Below are positions 14,301-22,117 of a stretch of DNA of 64,000 nucleotides, one piece after another. The stretch's first letter is position 1, and every line of letters starts with the position of its first letter. Source of the stretch: Mesodorylaimus sp. YZB2_4. Taxonomy: Eukaryota > Nematoda > Enoplea > Dorylaimida > Dorylaimidae. The notes below the pieces were generated by a model. That model saw only the letters and a list, made by a program, of their open reading frames with translations. It searched no databases and was not told the origin of the DNA. A program made the translations under genes and the position numbers. The DNA lies in the NCBI GenBank assembly GCA_030248295.1, contig JASANH010000916.1, positions 620,001 to 684,000 on the forward strand. Direction: 5' to 3'.

Positions 14301-15866
14301 ATTTTCCTTGGCTGTGAAATTTAGAGAATTAGCTATATTCCATATGGTTATATCCGGTATACCAAAAAGCTGTATATCGGCCAGCTCAAAGGCATATCAG
14401 TCGGCGCTAGTGGCTGATCCCAACATGGATTCTGTTATCTATTCCACGAAGTTCTTACGAATTCAATATGAATCTAGATTATCCACACTGCGACAATCAG
14501 CCAATAACATACCTTCCTTGGATTAATACCGTCGATTACTTTCACGTCGCGAAGAAACCATACTCGTTTTTTCGTGTAAGTGTTACTGCGTTCGCCTTGT
14601 TTGACTTGATATAAACGAAGCGTGATCGGGTGCTGAGACGTCACTGAAAGAGGCAATAATGTCAGGCGACACGAACAGATGACTTTGTCACCATCTGAAG
14701 TAGCTAGATAACAGCAACTACATGTTACATTTGTCTCGTAACCCAGGAGTGCATGCATTTGCTTGCTTGGGTACTAAGCGTGAGTACAAAATTAATGAAC
14801 GAATGGAAATCAGGAATCGATTAGACATCAGCCAGAAAGATGCCTAGTGTGACAAGCGCACCCAGGCGGCAGGAGACATGAGACCAGTCATTGGTACAAC
14901 AACTCCGACTGGAGGAAGCCAAGTCACCTCCCGCTAACACATCAACCGAAGTGACTGATGTCTGCCAGCCAGGGGAAAGAATCGATCTTTCGATCACCAG
15001 GAATTAGCGTTCGTTCGGGATCACTTTTTTCAGGATCGGGACTCGCTCAATCCCGGCCGGGATCGGGATTTTCAGAGTTGTTTTTCTTCACTTTTAATTC
15101 GCTATAGGTAATCTACAACCCACCCCAAGTTGCCAGAAAATGTAGAGAGAACCAAAAAATTTTTGCGCAGTATTTATCATTGCATTAAAAATCACGCAAG
15201 CAGAAGAAGCATAGAATCAGTCACCAATTAGCAAACAAATCCCTCACTTCCTCTTTACCAGTTTAAACATCCACCAAAGTTTCTCCAGCTTACCCTTCTG
15301 GAACACTCCCAGTAACAGTTACAGCAAGGAAACAGCAGGTTGGTGAGGGCACGTGCCAAGTACGTCAACCGGATAGGACCGAGATCGGGATCCAGTCCAG
15401 GGTAATGGTTGGATGGGCTGATGCTAGGCTAGACTCCGAGCTAATTCTTTTTCCAAGTTATGCCCACTAGTTCCGCAACTGAATTGACTGCTCACAGTTC
15501 CCTCGGTCCAAGTGAGCGGACCCGGGGAACTGGTGAAACTTTGCTTGCCTCTGACATAACAGAGCACGTGTCAACCTACACACAAACTGTCAAATGTGTG
15601 GAGTCAGTATGCAAAATGCCTCCAAAAAAAGAATTTCTGCCGTCTTGTCCCCGAGATGTTTTTTCAAAGTGAAGTATACTGGCTATATATTTGGTCGATC
15701 GAAAGTAAAAAAGCACCACCTCAAGCGTCATCAACAACTTACTAGTGAAACAAAGGAAGTATGGTTTTCTTTTTCGTCCGTGCCCAATCACGTGGATCAC
15801 ATTCACCAATCTTTCGTCATCAGGTTCGAATAAATCTTTTTGTAGCGTATGACGAATAGCAGTCAT
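2122..15866 (-). CDS. EXOC1: Exocyst complex component 1 (SEC3 homologue), 21 exons
   Basis: Sec3 is the exocyst subunit that tethers secretory vesicles to the plasma membrane. Exons, 5' to 3': 15866-15743, 14694-14513, 12987-12892, 12836-12767, 12401-12178, 11882-11757, 11030-10929, 10865-10674, 9946-9837, 8991-8833, 8210-8139, 7708-7628, 7572-7459, 5171-5122, 5063-4959, 4888-4762, 4298-4215, 3669-3492, 3391-3267, 2802-2680, 2346-2122. They encode about 889 residues; human EXOC1 has 894. Matches run end to end: N-terminal [13 protein letters not shown] (PH-like domain), the coiled-coil NIQAIM block, [38 protein letters not shown] and the terminal SDIAQQH. Almost all introns are GT-AG with matching phase. 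Exon 12's 5' edge is uncertain, and exons 7/8 are out of phase by one base. Introns contain MITEs and tRNA-like pieces. The start is ATG 15866, matching the human N-terminus. Confidence 0.95.
4375..4658. mobile_element. MITE in an EXOC1 intron, CCAGCATC termini
   Basis: The left end CCAGCATCGATCGACCCGGG matches the reverse complement of the right end, CCAGCATCTACCGACCCGGC. The flanking 8-mers are AGCCATAT and GGCCAAAT (6 of 8 identical), consistent with a decayed hAT-type 8-bp duplication. The 284-bp element has no coding capacity. It lies between EXOC1 exons 16 and 17. Confidence 0.65.
5209..5540. repeat. GATC-rich repeat stretch in an EXOC1 intron
   Basis: Two GATCGATCGATC-like blocks (near 5482-5493 and 5518-5531) flank GGCCGATC motifs and can fold on each other. 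A CCAGCATCGACCGATCC string at 5208-5224 resembles the end of the 4375-4658 element, but no matching second end was found. It is probably an eroded DNA-element fragment. Confidence 0.3.
5866..6355. mobile_element. MITE in an EXOC1 intron, CTAGCGTTCGA termini
   Basis: It starts CTAGCGTTCGACCCGTCCCC and ends with the inverse, CCCCGATCGAACGCTAG. If the element begins at TAG, the flanking 8-mers are GCCCATAC and GCCCCTAT (6 of 8 identical). It is 490 bp with GGGTCGG-rich ends, an AT-richer centre and no long open frame. It lies between EXOC1 exons 13 and 14 and shares the TAGCGTTCG start with the copies at 9068 and 15005. Confidence 0.7.
7459..7708 (-). other. EXOC1: EXOC1 exons 12-13 with a short intron
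   Basis: Exon 12 (7708-7628) uses GTGAGT as donor; exon 13 (7572-7459) follows a TTGTTTAG acceptor. They encode [25 protein letters not shown], cut here into IDQFRN and [18 protein letters not shown], matching human [20 protein letters not shown]. The intron is only 55 bp. The 5' edge of exon 12 could also be a few codons further out. Confidence 0.75.
8640..8800 (+). repeat. Dispersed repeat fragment (SINE family B)
   Basis: It contains TGCGGCTGAAACATCAACCC followed by a GGGGAGATCG/TCTCTCCC block and GAGGGTTACAC, the same order as the body of the better-preserved copy at 42090-42412. A related piece lies just upstream near 8505-8600. It lies in the intron between EXOC1 exons 10 and 11. Confidence 0.55.
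9068..9421. mobile_element. MITE in an EXOC1 intron, TAGCGTTCG termini
   Basis: The left end is TAGCGTTCGTTCGGGATG; the reverse complement of the right end is TAGCACTCGCTCAGGAT, followed by GGGATCGGGATG. Both ends carry repeated GGGATCGGGAT-type motifs. It is about 354 bp and non-coding. The flanks share AGCCA but do not give a clean duplication. It lies between EXOC1 exons 9 and 10. Confidence 0.6.
10231..10513. mobile_element. Foldback element with 86-bp inverted arms
   Basis: Arm 10231-10316 is nearly the exact reverse complement of arm 10428-10513, including TGGTTTGGCAGTACTGACAT and ACCTGTAGCTGCTTGTGCTG. The 111-bp loop has repeats of GATGGTT(A/G)TGTACA. There is no open frame. Such arms form a long hairpin in RNA, since the element lies in an EXOC1 intron (exons 8/9) and is transcribed. 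Confidence 0.75.
11050..11135 (+). repeat. tRNA-like fragment in an EXOC1 intron
   Basis: GCAGGTTCGATTCCCGC at about 11100-11116 is a good pol III B-box/T-arm, preceded by a possible anticodon loop (CTATAAA). I could not fold a proper acceptor stem, so this is a pseudo-tRNA or SINE head rather than a functional tRNA. Confidence 0.35.
11195..11270 (+). repeat. tRNA-like fragment in an EXOC1 intron
   Basis: GCGAGGGTTCAATCCCGC near 11239-11256 is a T-arm/B-box followed by a T-run. The 5' half is not a convincing tRNA. It is probably a SINE remnant related to the neighbouring piece at 11050. Confidence 0.3.
12430..12512 (-). repeat. tRNA-like pseudogene or SINE head in an EXOC1 intron
   Basis: On the minus strand, AGCCAAAACTGGTTATACTG resembles an A-box/D-arm and GGGGTTCAAATCCCGC is a T-arm, spaced as in a tRNA, with TTATAA in the anticodon-loop position. 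The 5' acceptor strand does not pair with the 3' strand and the anticodon stem is imperfect. It is therefore called a pseudogene. Confidence 0.4.
14040..14165 (+). repeat. Dispersed repeat fragment (SINE family B relative)
   Basis: It shares GAGATGTCAACCTCTAGGGT, CGTAAGACAAACCTTTCCAG and the tail CTCACATCTCCCGCCGCC..GGTGCGCTGGTTACA with pieces at 39735-39865 and 23090-23135. It lies in the EXOC1 exon 2/3 intron. Confidence 0.5.
14855..15000 (+). repeat. Dispersed repeat fragment (SINE family B)
   Basis: It contains CAACTCCGACTGGAGGAAGC, CTAACACATCAACCGAAGTG and CCAGGGGAAAGAATCGAT in the same order as other family B copies. The TAGCGTTCG element begins directly at its end (15005), so the MITE may have inserted into the repeat. 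Confidence 0.5.
15005..15392. mobile_element. Partial TAGCGTTCG-type MITE
   Basis: The left end TAGCGTTCGTTCGGGATC is nearly identical to the start of the 9068 element and is followed by repeated GGATCGGGA motifs. A GAGATCGGGATCC block near 15380 may be its other side, but the terminal inverted repeat is missing there. The right edge is a guess. It lies in EXOC1 intron 1. Confidence 0.4.
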
Positions 15867-16275
15867 TTTCTAACACAGCTTATTATTTTCTTGTAAAGAC
15901 GAAAACCTTTTCAAAAACAACGTAAAAAACGCGGTTTCAAAAACATCATATACGTGTACGCACTTGACTTTCTCACCAGTTCATCATTCATGGCGGAGCC
16001 TCCCGCTTGACAGCAGACATTCACTACTTCGATCAAGCCTTCATCATGCTGACCTGTCCTAATGTGCGCACATGTACAGTATTCCGTCGTATCGAATCGT
16101 ACGTAAATTTCGATTTCTACGTCATTTTTTAAATCCTTCTTTCCTGTTCAGGAGTAACTTAGGAGCTCGTTTTAAAGTCGTGTTGTCTAAACGTAATTGA
16201 GGTACTTCAAAAAATTATTTTGCCCGTTTACTAAACGCTGTAGACCTAACTGCAGAATTGTATTTCACTGCTATC
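15867..16275. promoter_or_regulatory. Shared 5' region of the EXOC1 and CWC25 genes
   Basis: The EXOC1 start codon (15866, minus) and the first in-frame CWC25 ATG (16276, plus) are 409 bp apart and diverge, so this stretch should hold both promoters and 5' UTRs. No TATA box stands out. A pyrimidine-containing CTGCAG ends at 16253, which could be a splice acceptor in front of the CWC25 exon. Confidence 0.5.
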
Positions 16276-17727
16276 ATGGCCAGTGAATCGAAGCAAAAGT
16301 TAAACTTGGATTGGATGTACGAAGGCCCATCGTCATCAATCAATCGCGAAGACTATTTGACTGGCAAAAAAATTGATAAAAATTATGAAAAAACACATTC
16401 AGATTTCCAAGAGCCCCAATCAAAATTGGACTTTGTCACGAAAAATCGAACCATCACCACCTCGGCAAGTTCGACTAGTGGTGGTAGAGGAAGCTCTTTA
16501 CTGGATCTAGAAACGATTAAAAAAGAAGATCCTCTCGTGGCCATTAAAGTGCGGGAAGAAAAAATACGACGCGAAATTTTAGATAATCCTGTCAAAATGA
16601 AACGATTACAAAAAATTGTTATGAAATCAATGGAAAAGAAAATGAAGAAGTTTTTGAAGAAACAGAAAAACAGGCGAAGCAGCGATGATGACAGCGAATC
16701 GGAAAATGATAGCGAAAGTGAATCGGAGGACGAGAAACCGTCGAAACATCGGGTCAGTCGCCGTGTAAATAAAACATCAACGAGTAAAGAGAAAAGCATT
16801 CGATCGCATCGTGATCGATCACCTATCAATCGGCACGAGTCATCGGATCGATATCGCCGGGAAAGGACAGATCGATATGCCCTTCACGAATCATCAAAAT
16901 CAGGTAGGTTCCCCAGAGAGAAGTCTCAATCACGTGATCAGTCGAATAATGACCAGCGGTCAAGACAGCGTTCTGATCATCGCTCATCGGAACAAGCTGT
17001 TCAACGTGGGTCGCGCAGATCTGATGATCGATCACCCGGTCGATCGTCTCGCCACCGGTCGCCCCCTCGATTCACGATGCGACGATCGCCTGATCAATCA
17101 CAACGGCTGCCAAATCGATCGTCGAAACCATCACGACAGTCATCACATCACTCGCACGATAAGTCCGATCGATCGCCGTCGCCAGTTGTCTCTCAACCAC
17201 AACCCCGTCGACGACACGACTCCACTTCATCTTCCGCCTCGAATTCATCAGCGTCGTCGGAAAGAGATCGTAAAAATCAACGCTATGCCGGGTATGGTTT
17301 GATCCATGTCAAAGAACGTAAGGACGCCGCTTTGGCATCAACCAAACATCGATCTCTATCACCAAATCCGTCTAAATCGAAGAAAGCGGAATCACCAAAG
17401 AGATCTTTGGCTCCAGTTTCAAAATCTTTGAAAAAACCAGCTTGGAAACCATTATCTGAAGAAGAAATGGAGAAGAGGCGACGCGAAATGATGGAGAATG
17501 CTAAATGGCGAGATGAACAAAGAAAGAAGAATCTAAAACGCCTGGAGCATGAAGAAGCCGAGCAAGCGAAGCGGGATACGAAGCAAAGTGGTGAAGCGGT
17601 GGATTTCATTCGAACAATGATGGTCAAATCGACTGATCACGATTCCGTTGAAGGACGTGTCAAAAGTAAGATGCAACGAATTCAACGTTCCGCTGGATCC
17701 ATGGAAAGCAGTTTCGTCAAGAAGTAA
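16276..17727 (+). CDS. CWC25: CWC25-like pre-mRNA splicing factor, single recognised exon
   Basis: Cwc25 joins the activated spliceosome and is needed for the first catalytic step. From ATG 16276 the frame gives 483 residues with no introns. Conserved blocks in order: LDWMYEGPSSSINREDYLTG (residues 12-31), DPLVAIKVREEK, ILDNPVKMKRLQKI, a Lys-rich then Ser/Asp/Glu-rich stretch, a long Arg/Ser-rich region, GYGLIHVK, LSEEEMEKRRREMMENAKWR and a C-terminal VKSKMQRIQRSAG..SSFVKK. Human CWC25 has about 60 extra N-terminal residues (the CIR domain) before LDWMY. These are not encoded here or in the 409 bp upstream. The frame is open back to about 16258 and a CTGCAG acceptor-like site ends at 16253, so a distant 5' exon or trans-spliced leader is possible. 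Confidence 0.9.
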   Translation: MASESKQKLNLDWMYEGPSSSINREDYLTGKKIDKNYEKTHSDFQEPQSKLDFVTKNRTITTSASSTSGGRGSSLLDLETIKKEDPLVAIKVREEKIRREILDNPVKMKRLQKIVMKSMEKKMKKFLKKQKNRRSSDDDSESENDSESESEDEKPSKHRVSRRVNKTSTSKEKSIRSHRDRSPINRHESSDRYRRERTDRYALHESSKSGRFPREKSQSRDQSNNDQRSRQRSDHRSSEQAVQRGSRRSDDRSPGRSSRHRSPPRFTMRRSPDQSQRLPNRSSKPSRQSSHHSHDKSDRSPSPVVSQPQPRRRHDSTSSSASNSSASSERDRKNQRYAGYGLIHVKERKDAALASTKHRSLSPNPSKSKKAESPKRSLAPVSKSLKKPAWKPLSEEEMEKRRREMMENAKWRDEQRKKNLKRLEHEEAEQAKRDTKQSGEAVDFIRTMMVKSTDHDSVEGRVKSKMQRIQRSAGSMESSFVKK

Positions 17728-17956
17728 AATGGAAAGTTGGATTTTGTTTATCAGAGTGATCGATAGGCCACCTTTTTATTTTTGACTATTGGTAATCTGA
17801 ATATTGAACTTACTGACTTTGTCTGATCCGATCGCCAATCACCAGGCCTTGATTGATTTGCTGATGTTATATATTTATGTTCCATCCTATTTCAAAAAAC
17901 AAATTCAGTTCACTTTAGCAATATGATGTGCGATGACCGATTTCTTTGCGGTCGCC

Positions 17957-17962
17957 AATAAA
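17957..17962 (+). terminator. AATAAA polyadenylation signal for CWC25
   Basis: A consensus AATAAA lies 230 bp after the CWC25 stop codon, on the same strand. It is the first one downstream and marks a short 3' UTR. Confidence 0.6.
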
Positions 17963-17979
17963 CATTTGAAATAATAAGT

Positions 17980-19188
17980 CACTTGCGATTTCTCATTTTT
18001 CGGTCAGGCTTGCATAAATCGAATTTCCAGCGTTAAAAACTGTAAAAGAACGATGAGTAGGTGCTGTAAGTCTCTCGTCGTATAGTGCCCCGTATCCTCC
18101 ACTTCTGTCATGCGGATGTAGTTTCCTCATGTTCGCATGTTTACATTAAAGAGAAAATACAGCAAGGAAGATGTGTGAGCTTTGTGTTCTCTAAGGCTTC
18201 GTCGACCAGGGAAGCAGAAACGCAAGTTTCTTGGTTGGACTTTGAATTTTCGAAGCATTTGAATTTTATTTCCCGCCAAATAATTCACGTGTCTCGAGCC
18301 CAGTTGAATCCCCTGGCTGGGGTATTTACAGTAGTTACAGTATTGTTGGGATTGGGCGTTGGGCGTGCATAGGCGACCAGGCAGGCGCCGTACAAATGGT
18401 GTGTTTAGTCTGCAGTGTGCCTGCAGTATATGCGTATGTCATTTCTATGCCTTTGTGCGCCACCCATAGTCAAGATTATTCAAGTCTCGTAAAAGGCAAG
18501 CTAGGAAGCGGTCGAGTCTTCGCTTAGCTCTCGTGAGCCGTAATACGACTGGCAGCACACAACACAGTACTTGGCACAAGATGTGACAATCTGCGCCTTA
18601 GTAGTGGAAGGTAATGATCATAAAATGATGGTTTTTACTAGCCTCATTTTCGATTCATCATGGAGTGGCGCCTCAGACTAAACCTTTGGGGACGCCCTGA
18701 TTTTGGCGATGCCCATGATTAAAATCATACGCCCATTGTACTTGATCCGCTGTGAGACCCCAGGCATGCTCAGCTCCCTCCCACGAGCTGATCGTGAGTA
18801 CCAGTGTACTTGACAATAGTGCTGGACTTACTGTACTGGCAGTACACTGGACAACTGGACACTGATGCTAAGCTGGTACTGGACACTGGACACTGGGCAC
18901 TGGTGTTGTCAATACACTAACCAAAAATGAGCAGACTTGGCAGGAAACGGCGATGATAAAATTATAAACAAACCATCTTTACAAAATCTGCATACGCACG
19001 TCAAACGAGGCACGAAAATTGGAACAGAAATAGTAAAAATGACCCTAAAACCCTGTTTTACAAGCTCAGTGCAGGCATGACTACGGGTGCCCCTGATCCG
19101 TCTCTCCTGTCCCTCACACCAGCGAGCCTAGTATGTAACGGACACCACCGAGATGTACAGCTCGTGATCAATGCTCATACTGGAGATG
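17980..19188. other. Gene-free stretch between convergent genes
   Basis: I see no gene. At 18825-18905 there is a degenerate tandem array of CTGGACA/CACTGG units. The ORFs in the region are short and show no recognisable family. Confidence 0.5.
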
Positions 19189-20116
19189 CAGAGGCCTACT
19201 GTCCAGGATCGACCGTACCACCGTACCGCCGTACCGGGGGTGGTACGGTACGGTACAAGTACGGCGCTGAAAATAGGCCAGTACGGCCGTACTAAGTTTT
19301 ATAATATTTTGTGTGTAATTTAAGGCTCGGGTACATTCCTTCGGTTCAAAGCGGCCAATTTTTATGAAGAGAAACTGAATCTACCAGCTGCTGGTTTATA
19401 ATATCAAACTATTGTTGGATAAATGATTCCAAAAAGTGACCAAAATTTCAAGTATTCACTCGCAGTGCATCTTATCTTATAATCCTGATGCTGACGGCGA
19501 ATGGCCAGTACGCTGACTCCGGGGCTGTGATCCTTATGCATTCTACCCAGTTCTGCTAAAAATGCTGCTTTCTTGAACTGAAATGTGGACATTCATGGAG
19601 TCGCTGCTGCTGAATTTGAGGCGCGTGCCATGCTACAGTTTCGTGCATGAAAGACTAAATTCCTTCCCTTAAATGTTTCGAAGCGCTCCTGCCATTGTAG
19701 TTGTAGATCATAAGTTCATATCCAGTCTTTGAGCATATAGGCACAGTAGCATGATGGAGCAAAATGATTCCTGGTAATCTGCGATATCAAAGGAGACCGC
19801 TTTGAAGTCAACAACTGTGGTATCTCAAACCTATACTGCTACTTCATTTGCTGTTCTTGGTTTCAATTTCTTAAAAGCCGACGATGATCAAGCCGTTCAC
19901 AGCGGAGAAGGATTAATGTAATAGGCGAGGCGATTTTTGAAATGCACACCAGAGTTAAAAAGCCTTTACTTCAAATATCTATAAAATTTTCAAATTTTTT
20001 TGGCTGCCAAGATGGAGTTTTATATTAGTACGGTACGGCCTTACCAGGCCCCAGGTACGGGTACGATACGGGTACGGTCAAAAAAGTCGGTACGGTCGAC
20101 CCCGGACAGCACCCTG
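19189..20116. mobile_element. Probable DNA transposon with GTACC-rich inverted ends
   Basis: The left end has CTGTCCAGGATCGACCGTACC; the reverse complement of the right end has CTGTCCGGGGTCGACCGTACC, preceded by CAGGGTG, a common hAT-like start. Both ends then carry many GTACC/GGTACG repeats. The roughly 0.9-kb interior is AT-rich with no long frame. I found no clean target-site duplication, so the exact outer edges may be off by several bases. Confidence 0.6.
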
Positions 20117-20199
20117 GTACACCCCTTGGTCTGTTGCGACTGTAGGATACACTAAACATGGGCATACGACATTGGCTCCCTCAATCCACACGGTTATGA

Positions 20200-22117
20200 C
20201 TACACTGACGTCGAGGCTATCGCTGCCCTCCCCTTGCGACTCATTCGGAAAGTGGCCATTTGGTTGTGATGTTCGGTTTCACTGTTTCGAACTCGAATTG
20301 TCCTTGGAATCTTTGATGGTTGCTGTGATTCACTTGCTCTTCGGCCTGAATTGTACGCTGTTGTGCTAATGCTGCTTGCTTGAAGATCAACTGATTTCGT
20401 AGATCTACGTTTTGGCCTTGGAATCCTGGTGATCGAGTTCCTTTGCGTATCGTGATGGCATGGAGCCACTGACGACGAGAATATTCTCGCCCTCGTCGTT
20501 GTGTGACCACGATGCTTGCGAGAAATATATTTATAACGACCAATGTAGTAAAAAAGATGAAAAAAACTGACCATGGACATTCCCCACCACAACGCGATCA
20601 CATTGCCGAAATCACAAAATGCTAAATAAATAATATTTTCTACTGGTTCATTATATTTGCGATAAGATAAATCGGCGTAGTAAATATGAATTCTACTGAA
20701 TAAACTTAAATTCTTAGCACTTTCGTCGTCGTTGCGTTGCAAACTGGAGAAGCTGGCCATGCTACTGTAAGTCCAGCGATGACAGTGTTTTGGACGGAAT
20801 GGTTTTTCGCTGAGCATAAACTTCAAACTGCTTTCCATCTCATCTTTAAGTCGAGATATCTACGACAAAATTCGGCTATCTTAGACAACCTAGTGGAGAA
20901 GAAAATACAAACCTACTGTACCCTGTCCTTCGACGCTCCTAGACTGGCGTTCAGAGCATCTTTGAGAGTGCCTTCCATGTCGGGGGCAGCGAGGACAGAG
21001 AAGCCGATGTGGGCGACCATTGGATTGCAAACGATCGATGCATTCGGCCTCACATATAATGGCAATATGCAGGCGAAATGTTTCAGGAGCAACTTTTCCG
21101 ACTGGTCCACAAAACCAACGTAGCCTTCCGCATCGTAGTACGTGACACTGGCGCTCGACAGGTGGCCGTGGGGGACGCAGTGTTTGGATAGGTGACGCTG
21201 CTCTGGCACTACCTTGATGTATGTCTCGGCTCCGTTGGGGGCGCCGATTGGGGACTGTAGGGCTCCGTAGGGAACTGGACTCACAAACACGACGAAACCA
21301 TCGTCGAAATCTTCGTCCAATCCAATATCATCCAGCGACATGGCAGCTTCGATAGTGAGACCTCCTTTCGGCCCAGGATTGGATTGTTGAAAAGTCCCAT
21401 TCTCACGCGCCGTATTATCGCTGTCGAAATTGAACTAGCAAGAAAAAGGGCTATAAAATAATCTTATCAGGCATTCCCGGTGCGACTTTTTCCTACCTTC
21501 AGAATATAGCAGGTCCCGTCATCGTCCAAACTTACATGGGCAACGTCACAGCAGTCGAATTCGATTTTATTGAACCAACATCGTTTAAAAATGCTTCGAC
21601 AAGTTGGGAGAACAGAGAGTAGAAACGCTGTAAAATCTCGGAGCTGCTCATTGTGACGAACTATTTCCCTGAAATATCGATTCAAACTTGGACTAAACGA
21701 GCGAGGACGAGATGTGACGGCGAAGAACAGCGACAGATTTCTATACAGAGCCTCGATCGGTTGCCCAGTTTCCTCCACAAATTGTTTCGCGATCTTTTCG
21801 GGAATGGTGATGCGTTCTTTGACCGCTGTGGCATTCAAATAAGTTTGGACGCAGACAGTGACATTTGAGACTGGCACTCGCTCCAGATTCACGATGTCTT
21901 CGATTTCATTCTTCGGCGCTCTCGATGCCCATTGCCCGATGACCATGTAATTGTAGTACAGGCAGAAGAAAGTGAACAAAACGAGTGTCACTCGAAACAC
22001 TGTGCGCACTATGGGCAACTTATGGTCTAAGGCTTCTTTCCAACCAGCCACGCTCACTTTATCGCACAAATCGTCCCAAGCTTCGTGGACTGGGTCCGTC
22101 TCGCTTTGGTCAGCCAT
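20200..22117 (-). CDS. DEG/ENaC/ASIC-family sodium channel, three exons
   Basis: This family forms trimeric, amiloride-sensitive cation channels in the plasma membrane, gated by acid, peptides or mechanical force. Exons: 22117-21497, 21434-20922, 20859-20200, all phase 0, giving 597 residues with two introns near 62 bp. TM1 lies at residues 38-60 and follows a short cytosolic N-terminus. A Cys-rich ectodomain follows, with CYILKFNFDSDN near the exon 1/2 join. TM2 ends the core: FGNVIALWWGMSMVSFFHLF, about residues 463-482. The cytosolic tail is basic and Ser-rich. Selectivity-filter position G-x-S reads GMS (471-473). The usual His-Gly gating motif near the N-terminus reads SVAG (22-25). The subfamily cannot be told from sequence alone. 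The exon 2 donor (AGG|GTACAG) is chosen because the alternatives hit a stop. Confidence 0.85.

Noticed and set aside
16383-16829. 148-codon minus-strand frame inside CWC25
   Set aside because: It is the mirror of the Lys/Ser-rich coding strand; its Phe/Ser-rich product has no family and the sense strand is clearly the gene.
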